From the NCBI GenBank assembly GCA_903875605.1, contig CAIQWT010000097.1, forward strand, positions 62,001-126,000: DNA of 64,000 nucleotides, in the 5' to 3' direction. The position numbers and the translations under genes were made by a program. Below the pieces are notes generated by a model that was given only the letters and a program-made list of their open reading frames with translations, made no database searches and had not been told where the DNA came from. The DNA comes from an uncultured Geobacteraceae bacterium. Lineage in GTDB: Bacteria > Desulfobacterota > Desulfuromonadia > Geobacterales > Pseudopelobacteraceae. Below are positions 54,402 to 64,000 of this stretch, piece after piece; the stretch's first letter is position 1, and each line of letters opens with the position of its first letter.

Positions 54402-54995
54402 ATGTTAACAAAATCACCTTCACTGATGCGATTGGTAGGAGAATTGAAGAAACTTCCGGGAGTCGGAGAACGCACCGCTCTCCGTCTGGCGTTTCATCTT
54501 CTCAAATCTCCGCGCAATATGACAACTTTATCCGAATCGCTTTGTGGCGTTAGAGACCTGGTTCACCCCTGCTCAACCTGCTTTGCAATTACGGAGAGTG
54601 ACCCGTGCTTCATCTGCTCCGGAAACCGGGATTCAAGCATTATCTGCGTAGTGGAAAATTCGCAGGATTTGATGGCTCTTGAACGCAGCAATGCTTATCA
54701 GGGAGTGTATCATGTCCTGGAAGGGGCCATCTCGCCTCTGTCTGGTATAGGACCTGGCAATCTCAGGATTCGGGAATTGGTGGAACGTACCGCCGCTGAC
54801 TCGGTACTTGAAGTGGTGATTGCCACCAATTTCACTGTAGAGGGCGAAGCAACGGCGCTCTATCTGACTAAAATATTGAAGCCGACCGGTGTAAAAATAA
54901 CACGTCTGGCGCATGGCATCCCGCTCGGGAGCGATATTGAATTTGTTGATGCGGCCACAGTACAATGGGCACTTCAGGGTCGTAACGAATTGTAA
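54402..54995 (+). CDS. recR: Recombination protein RecR
   Basis: 197 aa. The protein has an HhH-like start (LVGELKKLPGVGERTALRLA), a C4 zinc site (CSTCFAITESDPCFIC) and a Toprim domain (ICVVENSQDLMALERS, GAISPLSGIGPGNLRI). It acts with RecF/RecO in gap repair. ATG 54402 is preferred to GTG 54390, since homologues begin M-L-x. Confidence 0.95.
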   Translation: MLTKSPSLMRLVGELKKLPGVGERTALRLAFHLLKSPRNMTTLSESLCGVRDLVHPCSTCFAITESDPCFICSGNRDSSIICVVENSQDLMALERSNAYQGVYHVLEGAISPLSGIGPGNLRIRELVERTAADSVLEVVIATNFTVEGEATALYLTKILKPTGVKITRLAHGIPLGSDIEFVDAATVQWALQGRNEL

Positions 54996-55129
54996 TGGTT
55001 TTGCAGGGATTATTTTTGTGAAGAGCCTGTCATCAGGCCACGCCTGACAACAGAAGAACGCAAGTCCGATCTCTACAATAGAAGAATTTTTTTTACATAG
55101 CCACATACACCCAACAGAGGAGGCAGTTC

Positions 55130-58100
55130 ATGAGCAGAAAAATGGTAACCATCGACGGCAATACCGCCGCCGCACACGTGGCCCACGCCACTAATGAAGT
55201 CATCGCCATTTACCCGATTACCCCGTCATCAGTGATGGGTGAAATCTCGGACGCCAAAAGCGCCGCTGGTGAAAAAAACATCTGGGGCACAATCCCGCTG
55301 GTATCCGAGTTACAGTCGGAAGGTGGTGCTGCCGGGACAGTTCACGGCGCCCTGCAGTCCGGCGCTCTGACGACAACATTCACCGCCAGCCAGGGTCTTT
55401 TGCTGATGATCCCCAACATGTACAAGATTGCCGGTGAGTTAACTTCCACGGTTTTCCATGTTTCAGCCCGTGCAATCTCTGCCGCCGCCCTCAACATCTT
55501 CGGCGACCATTCAGACGTCATGTCCTGCCGCTCCACCGGCTGGGCTATGCTTTGTTCAAACAATGTCCAGGAAGTCATGGACTTTGCCCTGATCTCCCAG
55601 GCCGCGACCTTAAGCTCACGGATCCCGTTCCTGCACTTCTTTGACGGCTTCCGCACTTCACACGAAGTCCAGAAAGTTGAAGAACTGACCTTTGATGATA
55701 TGCGCGCCATGATGAGTGATGAACTTGTCAACGCCCACCGTCTGCGTGGCCTCTCTCCAGACCGCCCGGTTATGCGCGGTACCGCCCAGAACCCGGATGT
55801 ATACTTTCAGGGCCGCGAAACCGTTAACCAGTATTACGCACCATGCATCAAAATCGTTCAGGCAGAAATGGATAAGTTCGCCAAACTCACCGGTCGCAAA
55901 TACAAACTGGTTGACTACGCCGGAGCCAAAGATGCTGAAAGAATTGTTGTTATCATGGGTTCCGGAGCTGATACCGTTCAGGAAACCGTTAACACACTGG
56001 TCAAAAAAGGGGAAAAAGTCGGCGTAGTAAAAATCCATCTCTACCGGCCATTCCCACTGGACGCCTTCATCAAGGCCCTGCCCAAGACTGTAACAAGCAT
56101 TGCTGTCCTTGATCGTACCAAAGAGCCCGGTTCACTGGGCGAGCCACTCTATCTTGACGTACGTACCGCCATCGGCGAAGCTATGGCTGATGGCAAGTTC
56201 AGCTTCAAAGGCTACCCGAAAATTGTTGGCGGGCGCTACGGTCTCGGCTCCAAAGAATTCACCCCGGCCATGGCTAAAGCCGTACTGGACAACCTCAAAA
56301 AAGCCAAGCCAAAAAACCACTACGTTGTCGGTATCAAAGAAGACGTAACCAACTGCAGCCTGGACTACAACCCGGACTTCCGTACAGCAATGGACGGTAC
56401 TTACGAGGCAATGTTCTACGGTCTCGGCTCGGACGGTACAGTCGGTGCTAACAAAAACACTATCAAGATCATCGGCGAAACCACTAAAAACTTCGCTCAG
56501 GCATACTTTGTTTACGACTCCAAGAAAGCCGGCACAATTACCATTTCGCATCTGCGCTTTGGTAAAAAGACCATCAACGCTCCTTACCTGATTGATAATG
56601 CTGACTTCATAGCCTGCCACAACTTCTCATTCCTGGAGAAGTACGACATGGTCAGCAAAGCCAAGCCGGGCGCGACCTTCCTGCTCTGCTCACCCTTTGA
56701 GCATGGTGAAGTATGGGACAAAATGCCTAAAGAAGTTCAGCAGCAGGTTATCGACAAAAAGCTGAAGTTTTTCGTAATCAACGCTATTAAACTGGGCGAG
56801 GAACTTGGCCTTGGTGCCCGCATCAACGTTATTATGCAGACAGCTTTCTTCAAAATTTCCAACATCATCCCGCTTGATCAGGCCATTGCTGAAATCAAGG
56901 GTGCCATCAAGAAAAGTTACGGCAAGTCTGGCGACAAGGTTGTTGCCATGAACAATGCCGCCGTAGACGAAGCCCTCAAAAACATCCACGAAGTTAAAGT
57001 ACCGGCTAAAGCCACAAGCAAGCTCAAAATGCCGCCGGCCGTTGCCAAGACAGCTCCGAAGTTCGTTCAGGACGTTACCGGCCGAATCATTGCCGGCTAC
57101 GGCGACGACCTGCCTGTTTCCCTCATTCCGGTAGACGGCACATTCCCGACAGCCACTTCGCAGTATGAGAAACGCAATATTGCCGTCGACATCCCTGTCT
57201 GGGACGAAACCCTTTGTATCCAGTGCGCAATCTGCTCATTTGTCTGCCCGCATGCCACAATTCGCATGAAGGCATACGATGGTAAGCTTCTGAAAAACGC
57301 ACCAAAGACCTTCAAGTCCACCGACTGCAAACTGCCCGAGTTCAAGGGTATGAAATACACCATTCAGGTTGCACCGGAAGATTGCACCGGGTGCGGCGCC
57401 TGTGTTCATAACTGCCCTGCCAAGAGCAAGGAAGACCCGACTCACAAGGCCATTAATATGAAGTTCCAGGCACCGCTGCGCGCCACGGAAGCTGCCAACT
57501 TCGACTTCTTCCTGTCGCTTCCTGACGTAGATCCTGCCCAGGTCAAACTGGACACCCTGCGCGGCAGTCAGCTGGTACGCCCGATTTTTGAATTTTCCGG
57601 TGCCTGTGCCGGTTGTGGTGAGACACCATACCTCAAGCTTCTATCACAGTTGTTCGGTGACCGTGCGATGATCGCCAACGCCACCGGCTGTACTTCTATC
57701 TACGGCGGCAACCTGCCGACAACTCCTTGGGCAAAACGTGCCGACGGCCGCGGCCCAGCCTGGTCTAACTCCCTGTTCGAAGACAACGCCGAATTCGGCT
57801 TTGGTATGCGACTGGCAGTAGACAAGTTCGCCGAGTCTGCTCGTGAGCTGCTGACAGAACTCTTAACCTGCGGTTGTAAATCCTGTAAACCAGCTCTGCC
57901 GGTTATGAAAGAAATTCTTGCTGCCGACCAGTCAAGTCAGGCCGGCATTGAGGACCAGCGTGGGCGTATTGAAAAACTGAAGAAAGCCCTGAAAGGCTGC
58001 AAGGAGCGTGCTGCTGTACAACTGCTGCCACTTGCTGACTACCTGGTGAAAAAATCAGTCTGGTGCGTCGGCGGCGACGGCTGGGCATACGACATAGGTT

Positions 58101-58705
58101 ATGGCGGACTTGACCATGTTATCGCTTCCGGCAAAAATGTTAACATCCTGGTTCTGGATACCGAAGTGTACTCCAACACCGGCGGACAGGCGTCCAAGTC
58201 GACTCCAACCGGCGCAGTTGCACAGTTTGCTGCCGGTGGTAAAGCAATGGCTAAAAAAGACCTCGGCATGATGGCCATGGCTTACGGCAATGTCTACGTT
58301 GCCAACGTGGCGCTGTCGAATCCTGCACAGGTGGTTAAAGCTTTCATCGAAGCTGAAGCTTATGATGGACCTTCGCTTATCGTTGCATACTCGCACTGTA
58401 TCGCTCACGGCATTGACATGACCAAAGGCGTGGATGAGAACAAGAAAGCGGTTTCTTCCGGTTACTGGCCGCTTTATCGTTACAATCCAGCTCTTACTGC
58501 CGAAGGCAAAAACCCTCTGCAGCTTGACAGCAAATCCCCGACAACTTCGTTCGAGGACTATGCCTACGGCGAGAACCGCTACAAAGTTCTGCAGAAATCC
58601 AATCCAGAAGCAGCTGCAATACTGATGAAGAAGGCAACAGCCTGGACAGCAAGTCGTTTTGAGTACTATCAGAAGCTTGCAGCGTTAACGTACGAGAAAA
58701 AGTAG
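55130..58705 (+). CDS. nifJ: Pyruvate:ferredoxin (flavodoxin) oxidoreductase
   Basis: 1191 aa single-chain enzyme that decarboxylates pyruvate to acetyl-CoA with electrons to ferredoxin, or runs in reverse. Features include NEVIAIYPITPSSVMGE, two 4Fe-4S motifs (CIQCAICSFVCPH, CTGCGACVHNCPA), CAGCGETPYLKL, the TPP region CVGGDGWAYDIGYGGLDH and SNTGGQASKSTPTGA. AGGAGG lies just upstream. It is a single gene ended by a strong terminator. Confidence 0.97.
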   Translation: MSRKMVTIDGNTAAAHVAHATNEVIAIYPITPSSVMGEISDAKSAAGEKNIWGTIPLVSELQSEGGAAGTVHGALQSGALTTTFTASQGLLLMIPNMYKIAGELTSTVFHVSARAISAAALNIFGDHSDVMSCRSTGWAMLCSNNVQEVMDFALISQAATLSSRIPFLHFFDGFRTSHEVQKVEELTFDDMRAMMSDELVNAHRLRGLSPDRPVMRGTAQNPDVYFQGRETVNQYYAPCIKIVQAEMDKFAKLTGRKYKLVDYAGAKDAERIVVIMGSGADTVQETVNTLVKKGEKVGVVKIHLYRPFPLDAFIKALPKTVTSIAVLDRTKEPGSLGEPLYLDVRTAIGEAMADGKFSFKGYPKIVGGRYGLGSKEFTPAMAKAVLDNLKKAKPKNHYVVGIKEDVTNCSLDYNPDFRTAMDGTYEAMFYGLGSDGTVGANKNTIKIIGETTKNFAQAYFVYDSKKAGTITISHLRFGKKTINAPYLIDNADFIACHNFSFLEKYDMVSKAKPGATFLLCSPFEHGEVWDKMPKEVQQQVIDKKLKFFVINAIKLGEELGLGARINVIMQTAFFKISNIIPLDQAIAEIKGAIKKSYGKSGDKVVAMNNAAVDEALKNIHEVKVPAKATSKLKMPPAVAKTAPKFVQDVTGRIIAGYGDDLPVSLIPVDGTFPTATSQYEKRNIAVDIPVWDETLCIQCAICSFVCPHATIRMKAYDGKLLKNAPKTFKSTDCKLPEFKGMKYTIQVAPEDCTGCGACVHNCPAKSKEDPTHKAINMKFQAPLRATEAANFDFFLSLPDVDPAQVKLDTLRGSQLVRPIFEFSGACAGCGETPYLKLLSQLFGDRAMIANATGCTSIYGGNLPTTPWAKRADGRGPAWSNSLFEDNAEFGFGMRLAVDKFAESARELLTELLTCGCKSCKPALPVMKEILAADQSSQAGIEDQRGRIEKLKKALKGCKERAAVQLLPLADYLVKKSVWCVGGDGWAYDIGYGGLDHVIASGKNVNILVLDTEVYSNTGGQASKSTPTGAVAQFAAGGKAMAKKDLGMMAMAYGNVYVANVALSNPAQVVKAFIEAEAYDGPSLIVAYSHCIAHGIDMTKGVDENKKAVSSGYWPLYRYNPALTAEGKNPLQLDSKSPTTSFEDYAYGENRYKVLQKSNPEAAAILMKKATAWTASRFEYYQKLAALTYEKK

Positions 58706-58735
58706 TCTCCTGCAGTAAGTAATGGTAATATCCGG

Positions 58736-58763
58736 CCCCGCAGAGCGATCTGCGGGGTTTTTT
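58736..58763 (+). terminator. Strong terminator after nifJ
   Basis: CCCCGCAG (58736-58743) pairs perfectly with CTGCGGGG (58750-58757), followed by T6. Confidence 0.9.
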
Positions 58764-58787
58764 AACTTTATATTTCAGGAGAAAGAC

Positions 58788-59057
58788 ATGCTTGATAACA
58801 ACAACAACGATCTTGGCGCGGCACTATTTAAAACATGGACAGAGAAACAGCGCTGTGACGAAATTGAAAAACTTGTTCAGGGATACCGCAACGGAGTTCC
58901 TGTCGGTATTCTCTGCAAGATGGTGGAAACAATTGCCGGAAGCAAAAAATCGGCTAAGAAATATATCAAACAATTTATGACTACTGAAGAGCGCAATTCA
59001 GCCATCGCAGCCGAAACAGGGGCAATGCAGCCGCTCGTAAAATCTTTTTTTTCATAG
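58788..59057 (+). CDS. Small conserved-looking protein (89 aa)
   Basis: ATG 58788 follows AGGAGAAAGAC; a longer frame would cross the nifJ terminator. The sequence (LGAALFKTWTEKQRCDEIEKL, LCKMVETIAGSKKSAKKYI) is helical and charged with no known family. It lies 1 bp before the SDR gene on the same strand. Confidence 0.65.
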   Translation: MLDNNNNDLGAALFKTWTEKQRCDEIEKLVQGYRNGVPVGILCKMVETIAGSKKSAKKYIKQFMTTEERNSAIAAETGAMQPLVKSFFS

Positions 59058-59058
59058 G

Positions 59059-59967
59059 ATGGTTACTATTTTGACCCAAAAGGTATTCATAGCGGGATGT
59101 GGTTACATCGGTGAACGGCTGGCTTGCTCATATAAAGAATCAGGGGCTGATCTCACATGTATAGTCCGCTCTTCTGAACACGCTGCCAGGCTCGAATCCA
59201 TCGGTTTGCACACCGTTGTTACGGCCCTTGATGATCTTGACACCATTCCGCTCATCACCCCCGGCAACAGCATACTTTTCTACCTCGTACCGCCACCGGG
59301 AGGGGGTGTTGTGGACAGTCGCGCCAGGAATTTCATAGCGCAGATGTCCGCAGCTGAAGCGCCGTCAAAAATTGTCTATATGAGTGCAACGTCGGTCTAC
59401 AGCAATGCTGACGGAGACGTGGTAACAGAGGAATCCACGGCAACCCCAGACACTGCGATGGGAAAACGCCGGCTTGATGCCGAGTCGGCTTTTCTTGACT
59501 ATGGTGCCACCAGAAATGTGCCGGTCGTAATTCTGCGGGTAAGCGGCATCTATGGTCCGGGGCGTCTGCCGTTAATGCAGATCAGTCAGGGACATCCGTT
59601 ACTCAATGAACAGGAGTCCGGACCAAGTAATCGTATTCATGCCGATGATCTGACTTCAATCTGTATCGCTGCTGCTCAAAAGGGGGCCGGGGGTGATATA
59701 TTTAATATAAGCGACGGTCAACCATCGAGCATGACCTCTTATTTCAATGCCTGTGCGGAGGCTCTTGGCTTTCCGTACCAGTTGCAAATATCAATGGCTG
59801 AGGCCCGTCAGGTCATGTCACCACTAATGTTTTCATACGTCAGCCAGTCAAGGGTTATCGACAGCAGTAAGATGCGTGAAATTCTTCAAGTGCCTTTGCG
59901 CTATGCCAACCTGACCGAGGGCATTGCGGCCTCCGTCCTGCTCACAACTAATATCCTACTAAAGTAG
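59059..59967 (+). CDS. NAD(P)-dependent epimerase/dehydratase-like (SDR)
   Basis: 302 aa. The Rossmann nucleotide site is VFIAGCGYIGERLA, followed by KIVYMSATSVYSN, GKRRLDAES and VVILRVSGIYGPGR. Extended SDR proteins of this YeeZ-like group lack a firm substrate; the usual YxxxK motif is altered here (MGKRRL), so catalysis may differ. It is co-directional with the 89-aa gene. Confidence 0.8.
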   Translation: MVTILTQKVFIAGCGYIGERLACSYKESGADLTCIVRSSEHAARLESIGLHTVVTALDDLDTIPLITPGNSILFYLVPPPGGGVVDSRARNFIAQMSAAEAPSKIVYMSATSVYSNADGDVVTEESTATPDTAMGKRRLDAESAFLDYGATRNVPVVILRVSGIYGPGRLPLMQISQGHPLLNEQESGPSNRIHADDLTSICIAAAQKGAGGDIFNISDGQPSSMTSYFNACAEALGFPYQLQISMAEARQVMSPLMFSYVSQSRVIDSSKMREILQVPLRYANLTEGIAASVLLTTNILLK

Positions 59968-60052
59968 TAAAGTATTTCTTGCCAACATGTATGAATAAGA
60001 ATATAGTCAACTTAACGAAAAGATTGCGAGGGCTCTTACGGGCTCTCATTTG

Positions 60053-60092
60053 CCCTGACAACTTCCCTCCTAGTTGTCAGGGTGTTTTTTTT
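60053..60092 (+). terminator. Strong terminator
   Basis: CCCTGACAACT (60053-60063) pairs with AGTTGTCAGGG (60072-60082), then a T-rich tail (TGTTTTTTTT). It ends the SDR transcript. Confidence 0.9.
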
Positions 60093-60148
60093 GCTATGCT
60101 TTGGGGGTTACGGTTGACGCACCGTAACCGTTATGCTTTAATCGCGCC

Positions 60149-60655
60149 GTGGAAATTGAGGCTTACATAGCGATGGGATCAAATCTCGGGGATCGTGAGC
60201 TAAACCTGTTGCGGGGCGTTGCTGAAGTAGCCAGGCTTCCGGGCTGCAGAGTTACAGGACTCTCCTCGTTTTACATAACATCCCCGGTCGGTGCCGTTGT
60301 GCAGGATTCTTTCTACAATGCGGTACTCAGACTTTCTACAACACTTGACGCACGCTCTCTGCTGACCCATCTGCTGCGCATTGAGGATGACACCTTCAAG
60401 CGAGTAAGAACAACCCATCAGGGGCCGCGCAGTATGGACCTTGATCTCCTGCTCTACAGTGATCAGAGTATTAACGAAGAGAACCTCGTTGTTCCTCATC
60501 CACGCATGACAGAGCGGCGCTTCGTTCTTCAGCCGCTCTGTGAAATAGCACCGGATGTGCGACACCCACTGACCGGAACGACAATTCAATCGTTACTGGC
60601 CGCATTGGAGTCTGAGGAGACTGTCGCAAAGTTACAGCCGGAGGAACGCGTGTGA
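60149..60655 (+). CDS. folK: 2-amino-4-hydroxy-6-hydroxymethyldihydropteridine diphosphokinase
   Basis: 168 aa: AYIAMGSNLGDRELNL, SSFYITSPVG, HQGPRSMDLDLLLY and VVPHPRMTERRFVLQPL. It pyrophosphorylates 6-hydroxymethyl-dihydropterin in folate synthesis. A GTG start at 60149 without a clear binding site is used. It overlaps the next gene by 4 bp. Confidence 0.93.
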   Translation: MEIEAYIAMGSNLGDRELNLLRGVAEVARLPGCRVTGLSSFYITSPVGAVVQDSFYNAVLRLSTTLDARSLLTHLLRIEDDTFKRVRTTHQGPRSMDLDLLLYSDQSINEENLVVPHPRMTERRFVLQPLCEIAPDVRHPLTGTTIQSLLAALESEETVAKLQPEERV

Positions 60656-60915
60656 TTAGATTACTTATATGGGGCCTGCTACTATATTTCGGCTACCGCA
60701 TTATACTTTCGCTCACGTCTGCTAAAAAACCTTCGAAGAAATCTGCCGGCAAACACGACGCGGGCGAAGAGACTTATCGTGATCCGGTCTGCGGTATATA
60801 CGTATCAGAAGAAAATGCCGTCATAGGCAGACATGACGGCCAGCGGCATTATTTTTGTTCTATGAATTGCCTTGAAAAATATCGGGAACAGCTCGACCAC
60901 TCTTCACCATCATAA
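60652..60915 (+). CDS. YHS/TRASH-like small membrane protein
   Basis: 87 aa. A membrane anchor (LLIWGLLLYFGYRIIL) is followed by a linker and a metal-binding-type domain, RDPVCGIYVSEENAVI and HYFCSMNCLEKY. Cysteines in DPVCG and CSMNC suggest metal or thiol chemistry. It overlaps folK by 4 bp and lies 12 bp before transaldolase. Confidence 0.75.
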   Translation: MIRLLIWGLLLYFGYRIILSLTSAKKPSKKSAGKHDAGEETYRDPVCGIYVSEENAVIGRHDGQRHYFCSMNCLEKYREQLDHSSPS

Positions 60916-60927
60916 ACCGGAGGAATC

Positions 60928-61572
60928 ATGAAATTTTTTATCGACACAGCAGATGTAAAGGAAATTCGGGAAGCACACGCACTTGGCCTGGTAGACGGCG
61001 TCACAACCAACCCCTCACTGATTGCCAAATCAGGGCGCAAATTCAAGGATGTCATCAAGGAGATTGTCTCTATTGTCGACGGTCCGATTTCAGCTGAAGT
61101 TATAGCGCTGGATGCACCCGGCATGATCAAGGAAGGCAAGGAACTTGCCAAAATCCACAAGAACATCGTAGTTAAACTGCCTATGACACCGGAAGGGCTA
61201 AAGGCTTGCAAGGCACTCTCCGACAAAGGCATCAAAACCAACGTAACCCTTATCTTCACCGCCATGCAGGCGCTTTTGGCAGCCAAAGCCGGAGCCACCT
61301 ATGTGTCTCCATTTGTTGGACGACTTGACGATATTTCACAGGACGGCATGGGAATAATCGAAGAAATCCGCACCATATTTGACAACTATGGCTACATGGC
61401 CGAAATTATCGTAGCCAGTGTGCGCAACCCGATTCATGTCCTTAATTCAGCATTAATCGGTGCTGACGTGGCAACGATCCCTTACTCCGTCATGATACAA
61501 CTTGCCAAGCACCCGTTAACCGATGCCGGCATTGAGAAGTTTTTGAAAGATTGGGAAAGCGTACCGAAATAA
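60928..61572 (+). CDS. tal: Transaldolase (short, FSA/TalC-type)
   Basis: 214 aa: [29 protein letters not shown], the Schiff-base Lys83 in [10 protein letters not shown], and [19 protein letters not shown]. It exchanges dihydroxyacetone units in the pentose phosphate pathway. CCGGAGGAATC precedes ATG. It is probably co-transcribed with folK and the YHS-like gene. Confidence 0.94.
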   Translation: MKFFIDTADVKEIREAHALGLVDGVTTNPSLIAKSGRKFKDVIKEIVSIVDGPISAEVIALDAPGMIKEGKELAKIHKNIVVKLPMTPEGLKACKALSDKGIKTNVTLIFTAMQALLAAKAGATYVSPFVGRLDDISQDGMGIIEEIRTIFDNYGYMAEIIVASVRNPIHVLNSALIGADVATIPYSVMIQLAKHPLTDAGIEKFLKDWESVPK

Positions 61573-61602
61573 CGTAATAATAGCTACTTCAGCTTGTGTG
61601 TC

Positions 61603-61650
61603 AAAAAGAACCGCTGCCACCTGTATATTGGTCAGAGGTTCTTTTTGTTT
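61603..61650 (+). terminator. Rho-independent terminator
   Basis: AAAAAGAACC (61603-61612) pairs with GGTTCTTTTT (61637-61646) around a 24-nt loop, with T-rich ends on both strands. Confidence 0.75.
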
Positions 61651-61757
61651 GGAGCGGACTGTTAGTCATGCGGATCATCCAGAAATGTCGTTTCGATTAC
61701 CGGTATTAACCTGCGGCACTCATTGTAAGCGTTTATGAACATCAAGGAGAAACATCA

Positions 61758-63422
61758 GTGACAGAACATCAGCTTGATCTGAAAGTATCTGCAGATCTGG
61801 AGACTCTTGCACCGGAGGATATGCGCCGTGTAATCCGTGATTTGCGTTTAAACTGCCTGGAGCTGAAGCGGCAAAATGAGGCGTGTCTCCTGACAATTGA
61901 AGATGTGAAAAGAAGCGAGAATACACTGCGCTTATTTTTGGAAAACTCCTATGACGTGCTGTTTAACCTTGATGCCGAAGGACGCTTTGTCTTTGCTTCC
62001 ACTGCCTGGGAACGATATTTCGGCTATCCGGTCAGTGACATAATCGGACAAAGCTTTGCTCTCTTTGTACACCCCGATGACGTAGCTCCATTATCTGAAT
62101 ATCTGCAACTGCTGTTGAGTAGTAATTACGCAAAAACAAGTCCGCCTTACCGGGTAAAACATGCCAATGGCTCATGGATATGGTTTGAGGCAAATGGAAT
62201 GCCGTATGTTACGGCAAATGGAGACATACAGTTCACCGGAGCCGGGCGGGACACTACAGAACGCAGAAAACTTAAAGAACAATTGATTCAGTCCCAGAAG
62301 ATGGAGGCCATCGGACAACTGGCCGGAGGCCTGGCACACGATTTCAATAATGTGCTAAGTATTATCAATGGCTATTGCAGCTTACTGCATATGGAGGCTG
62401 AACATACAGTTGAGCAGAAAGATTATCTGGCCCGGATTATGGGCGCATCCAGCCGGGCAGCCGAATTGACCCACAGTATGCTTGCATTCAGCCGCACTCA
62501 GGTTATGACTCCGCAGAACCTTAATTTGAATATGATCGTTTCCTCCGTGGGTACTTTTGTAAAAAGGCTTATCGGCGAAGACATTCACTTTCAGACCGTC
62601 ATTAAAGACGCCTTCCTACCGGTAAACGTCGACAGCGGACAAATCGAACAGCTTCTGCTCAATCTCGCTACCAATGCCCGCGATGCCATGCCTGATGGCG
62701 GAGAAATGACTATCACTACCGATCGCTTTAACATGAATAACCAGTTCATCGCGAGACATGGTTTTGGTGAACCGGGGGAATACGGAGTCATTACATTTTC
62801 CGACTCCGGGACAGGCATGGACGAGGCCACCAGAGAGAAGCTTTTTGAACCTTTTTTTACTACGAAGGAAATCGGCAAGGGCACAGGGCTCGGCCTGGCA
62901 ATGGTCTATGGAATCACAAAGCAGCACAACGGATTTGTAGATGTTTCGAGTGAACCGGGACAGGGCGCCACATTCAGGGTATATCTGCCGATTGTCCTAT
63001 CAGAAAGCGGCTCCAAAGAAGCCGGTATTACTGAGATAGAAGTTGTATTGCCTGGAAGCGAGGTAATTCTTATCGTGGAAGACGATGCGGATTTGCTGGA
63101 ATTTATGATTAGGATGCTGACCAAACGTGGCTACCGCGTGATTTCTGCAGCAAATGGCGAGGAGGCCGTGGAAAAGTTCAAAAATAACTCTGAAAAAATA
63201 CAGCTGATCATCATGGACATGGTAATGCCAGGCATGAGCGGCAAAGAAGCCTACGACGAGATCAAAAAGATACAGCCACAGGCTTTGGCACTGTTCAGCA
63301 GTGGCTACAGCGCAAAAATAATAAAAGAAAAAGGGGAGCTTGGTAAATATGCCGAATTCATCTCAAAACCGCTCCAGTCGGCCCTGTTCCTGAAAAAAGT
63401 CCGTGAAATGCTGGACAGATAA
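61758..63422 (+). CDS. PAS histidine kinase with C-terminal receiver
   Basis: 554 aa, no membrane span. It has a PAS domain (about 50-175; [21 protein letters not shown]), a HisKA domain with [13 protein letters not shown] (His194), an HATPase with [13 protein letters not shown], and a receiver domain with [13 protein letters not shown] (Asp487). Cytoplasmic hybrid kinase; partner unknown. GTG 61758 follows AAGGAG by 10 nt. Confidence 0.9.
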   Translation: MTEHQLDLKVSADLETLAPEDMRRVIRDLRLNCLELKRQNEACLLTIEDVKRSENTLRLFLENSYDVLFNLDAEGRFVFASTAWERYFGYPVSDIIGQSFALFVHPDDVAPLSEYLQLLLSSNYAKTSPPYRVKHANGSWIWFEANGMPYVTANGDIQFTGAGRDTTERRKLKEQLIQSQKMEAIGQLAGGLAHDFNNVLSIINGYCSLLHMEAEHTVEQKDYLARIMGASSRAAELTHSMLAFSRTQVMTPQNLNLNMIVSSVGTFVKRLIGEDIHFQTVIKDAFLPVNVDSGQIEQLLLNLATNARDAMPDGGEMTITTDRFNMNNQFIARHGFGEPGEYGVITFSDSGTGMDEATREKLFEPFFTTKEIGKGTGLGLAMVYGITKQHNGFVDVSSEPGQGATFRVYLPIVLSESGSKEAGITEIEVVLPGSEVILIVEDDADLLEFMIRMLTKRGYRVISAANGEEAVEKFKNNSEKIQLIIMDMVMPGMSGKEAYDEIKKIQPQALALFSSGYSAKIIKEKGELGKYAEFISKPLQSALFLKKVREMLDR

Positions 63423-63538
63423 AAGTGGTAGATTACCATTGGATTTTAATCGGGCTGCCTGCTATACTGATTCACATAAAGACACGCTTTTCGAAGCTGT
63501 GTACTCCGTAAAAGCTAAAAGCATAGAAAGTATATCAC

Positions 63539-64000
63539 ATGCCAACTGCAACCAGTTTCCCCCTCCAGAGCAAGACTGCCCCAGGTAGCACATCAAAATC
63601 GTCCCGGATGAAACATCAGCAACCGCTCTCCATCCTCTTTACTGCATCTGAAGCAGCGCCTTTTGCCAAAGAGGGAGGACTCGGCGACGTTGTCGGCGCT
63701 CTACCCAAATATCTGGCCCGCATGGGGCACGATGTACGGGTCGTATTACCACGCTATTACAGCGTGAAACCGGAAGAATACGGCTTGAAACTATTGCCGG
63801 GAACCCTAGTCGTACCGATGGGAATCATTGGTCATCAGTATTGCGGAGTCTGGGAGGGACGTCTGCCGGGCAGTGACGTACCTGTATATTTATTGGAGCA
63901 CGAGGCCTATTATGGCCGCTCCGGTCTTTACCAGCAGGGGGGCGAGGGGTATCTTGACAATGATAACCGCTTTGTTTTCCTTTCAAAAGCGTCACTGGAA
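63539..64000 (+). CDS. glgA: Glycogen synthase (partial, runs off window)
   Basis: The frame from 63539 (or 63608) to the window end contains ILFTASEAAPFAKEGGLGDV, the KxGGL ADP-glucose-binding motif of bacterial glycogen synthases, and GALPKYLARMGHDVRVVLPR. Only about 154 residues are seen. The gene probably continues beyond the window. Confidence 0.9.
   Translation, partial: MPTATSFPLQSKTAPGSTSKSSRMKHQQPLSILFTASEAAPFAKEGGLGDVVGALPKYLARMGHDVRVVLPRYYSVKPEEYGLKLLPGTLVVPMGIIGHQYCGVWEGRLPGSDVPVYLLEHEAYYGRSGLYQQGGEGYLDNDNRFVFLSKASLE

Noticed and set aside
1-64000. CRISPR arrays or ribosomal RNA genes
   Set aside because: No regularly spaced repeats or rRNA sequences were seen.

Overview
The window reads like a chromosomal segment of a Geobacter-type bacterium (order Geobacterales, Desulfobacterota). 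The clues are the run tRNA-Ser / SRP RNA / dnaX / ybaB / recR / one-piece pyruvate:ferredoxin oxidoreductase, a dense set of PAS/GGDEF/EAL/histidine-kinase signalling genes, bacterial GH3 and DUF4403 proteins, CHAD and SixA beside exopolyphosphatase, and frequent GTG/TTG starts. The species cannot be told from the sequence alone.

Layout. 0.3-1.4 kb: a small SAP-like Cys protein facing a ParA ATPase. 1.6-7.6 kb (minus strand): a tightly packed five-gene cluster (816-aa orphan, phosphatidylserine-decarboxylase-like, Lgt-like, DUF2062, zinc phospholipase C-like) that looks like a lipid-modifying operon. 7.9-9.1 kb: DUF3108 and PsiE-like genes, divergent from a PHP-glycosyltransferase fusion and polyphosphate kinase (9.2-13.9 kb). 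14.2-22.9 kb (minus): a GGDEF-EAL-CBS-GGDEF protein, exopolyphosphatase, CHAD protein, SixA, GH3 ligase and an alpha/beta hydrolase. Together with ppk this forms a polyphosphate-centred neighbourhood. 23-26 kb: DUF4403 exported protein, small lipoprotein, SRAP protein, and a decayed chemoreceptor. 26.1-29.3 kb: an unknown 326-aa protein overlapping a fusion of a kinase fold lacking both catalytic aspartates, a membrane span, a PstS-like domain and an OmpA domain. 29.7-31.4 kb: tRNA-Pro, a truncated DUF4105 gene, a small exported protein and an IS21-like end scar. 31.4-42.2 kb: a very large hybrid histidine kinase, a MocR regulator divergent from a PNPOx-like protein plus a winged-helix miniprotein, and a PstS-like protein translationally coupled to a GGDEF-EAL protein. 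42.6-46.7 kb: His-rich periplasmic protein, nadA, glycine-zipper protein, CruF-like carotenoid protein and a nucleosidase.

46.8-51.6 kb: a compact integrated element beside tRNA-Ser(GGA), carrying a tyrosine integrase, AlpA-like regulator, phage-type HTH protein, Rep-like initiator, XRE repressor and a small membrane protein. It separates the tRNA from the SRP RNA/dnaX block. 51.8-64 kb: housekeeping genes (SRP RNA, dnaX, ybaB, recR, nifJ, an SDR protein, folK, a YHS-like protein, transaldolase), a PAS histidine kinase with receiver, and the start of glycogen synthase running off the end.

Recurring theme: polyphosphate enzymes, a PsiE-like protein and two PstS-type binding domains attached to signalling partners (a pseudokinase and a c-di-GMP enzyme) suggest linked phosphate/polyphosphate physiology and second-messenger control. 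The links between these genes are inferred from gene order and domain content.
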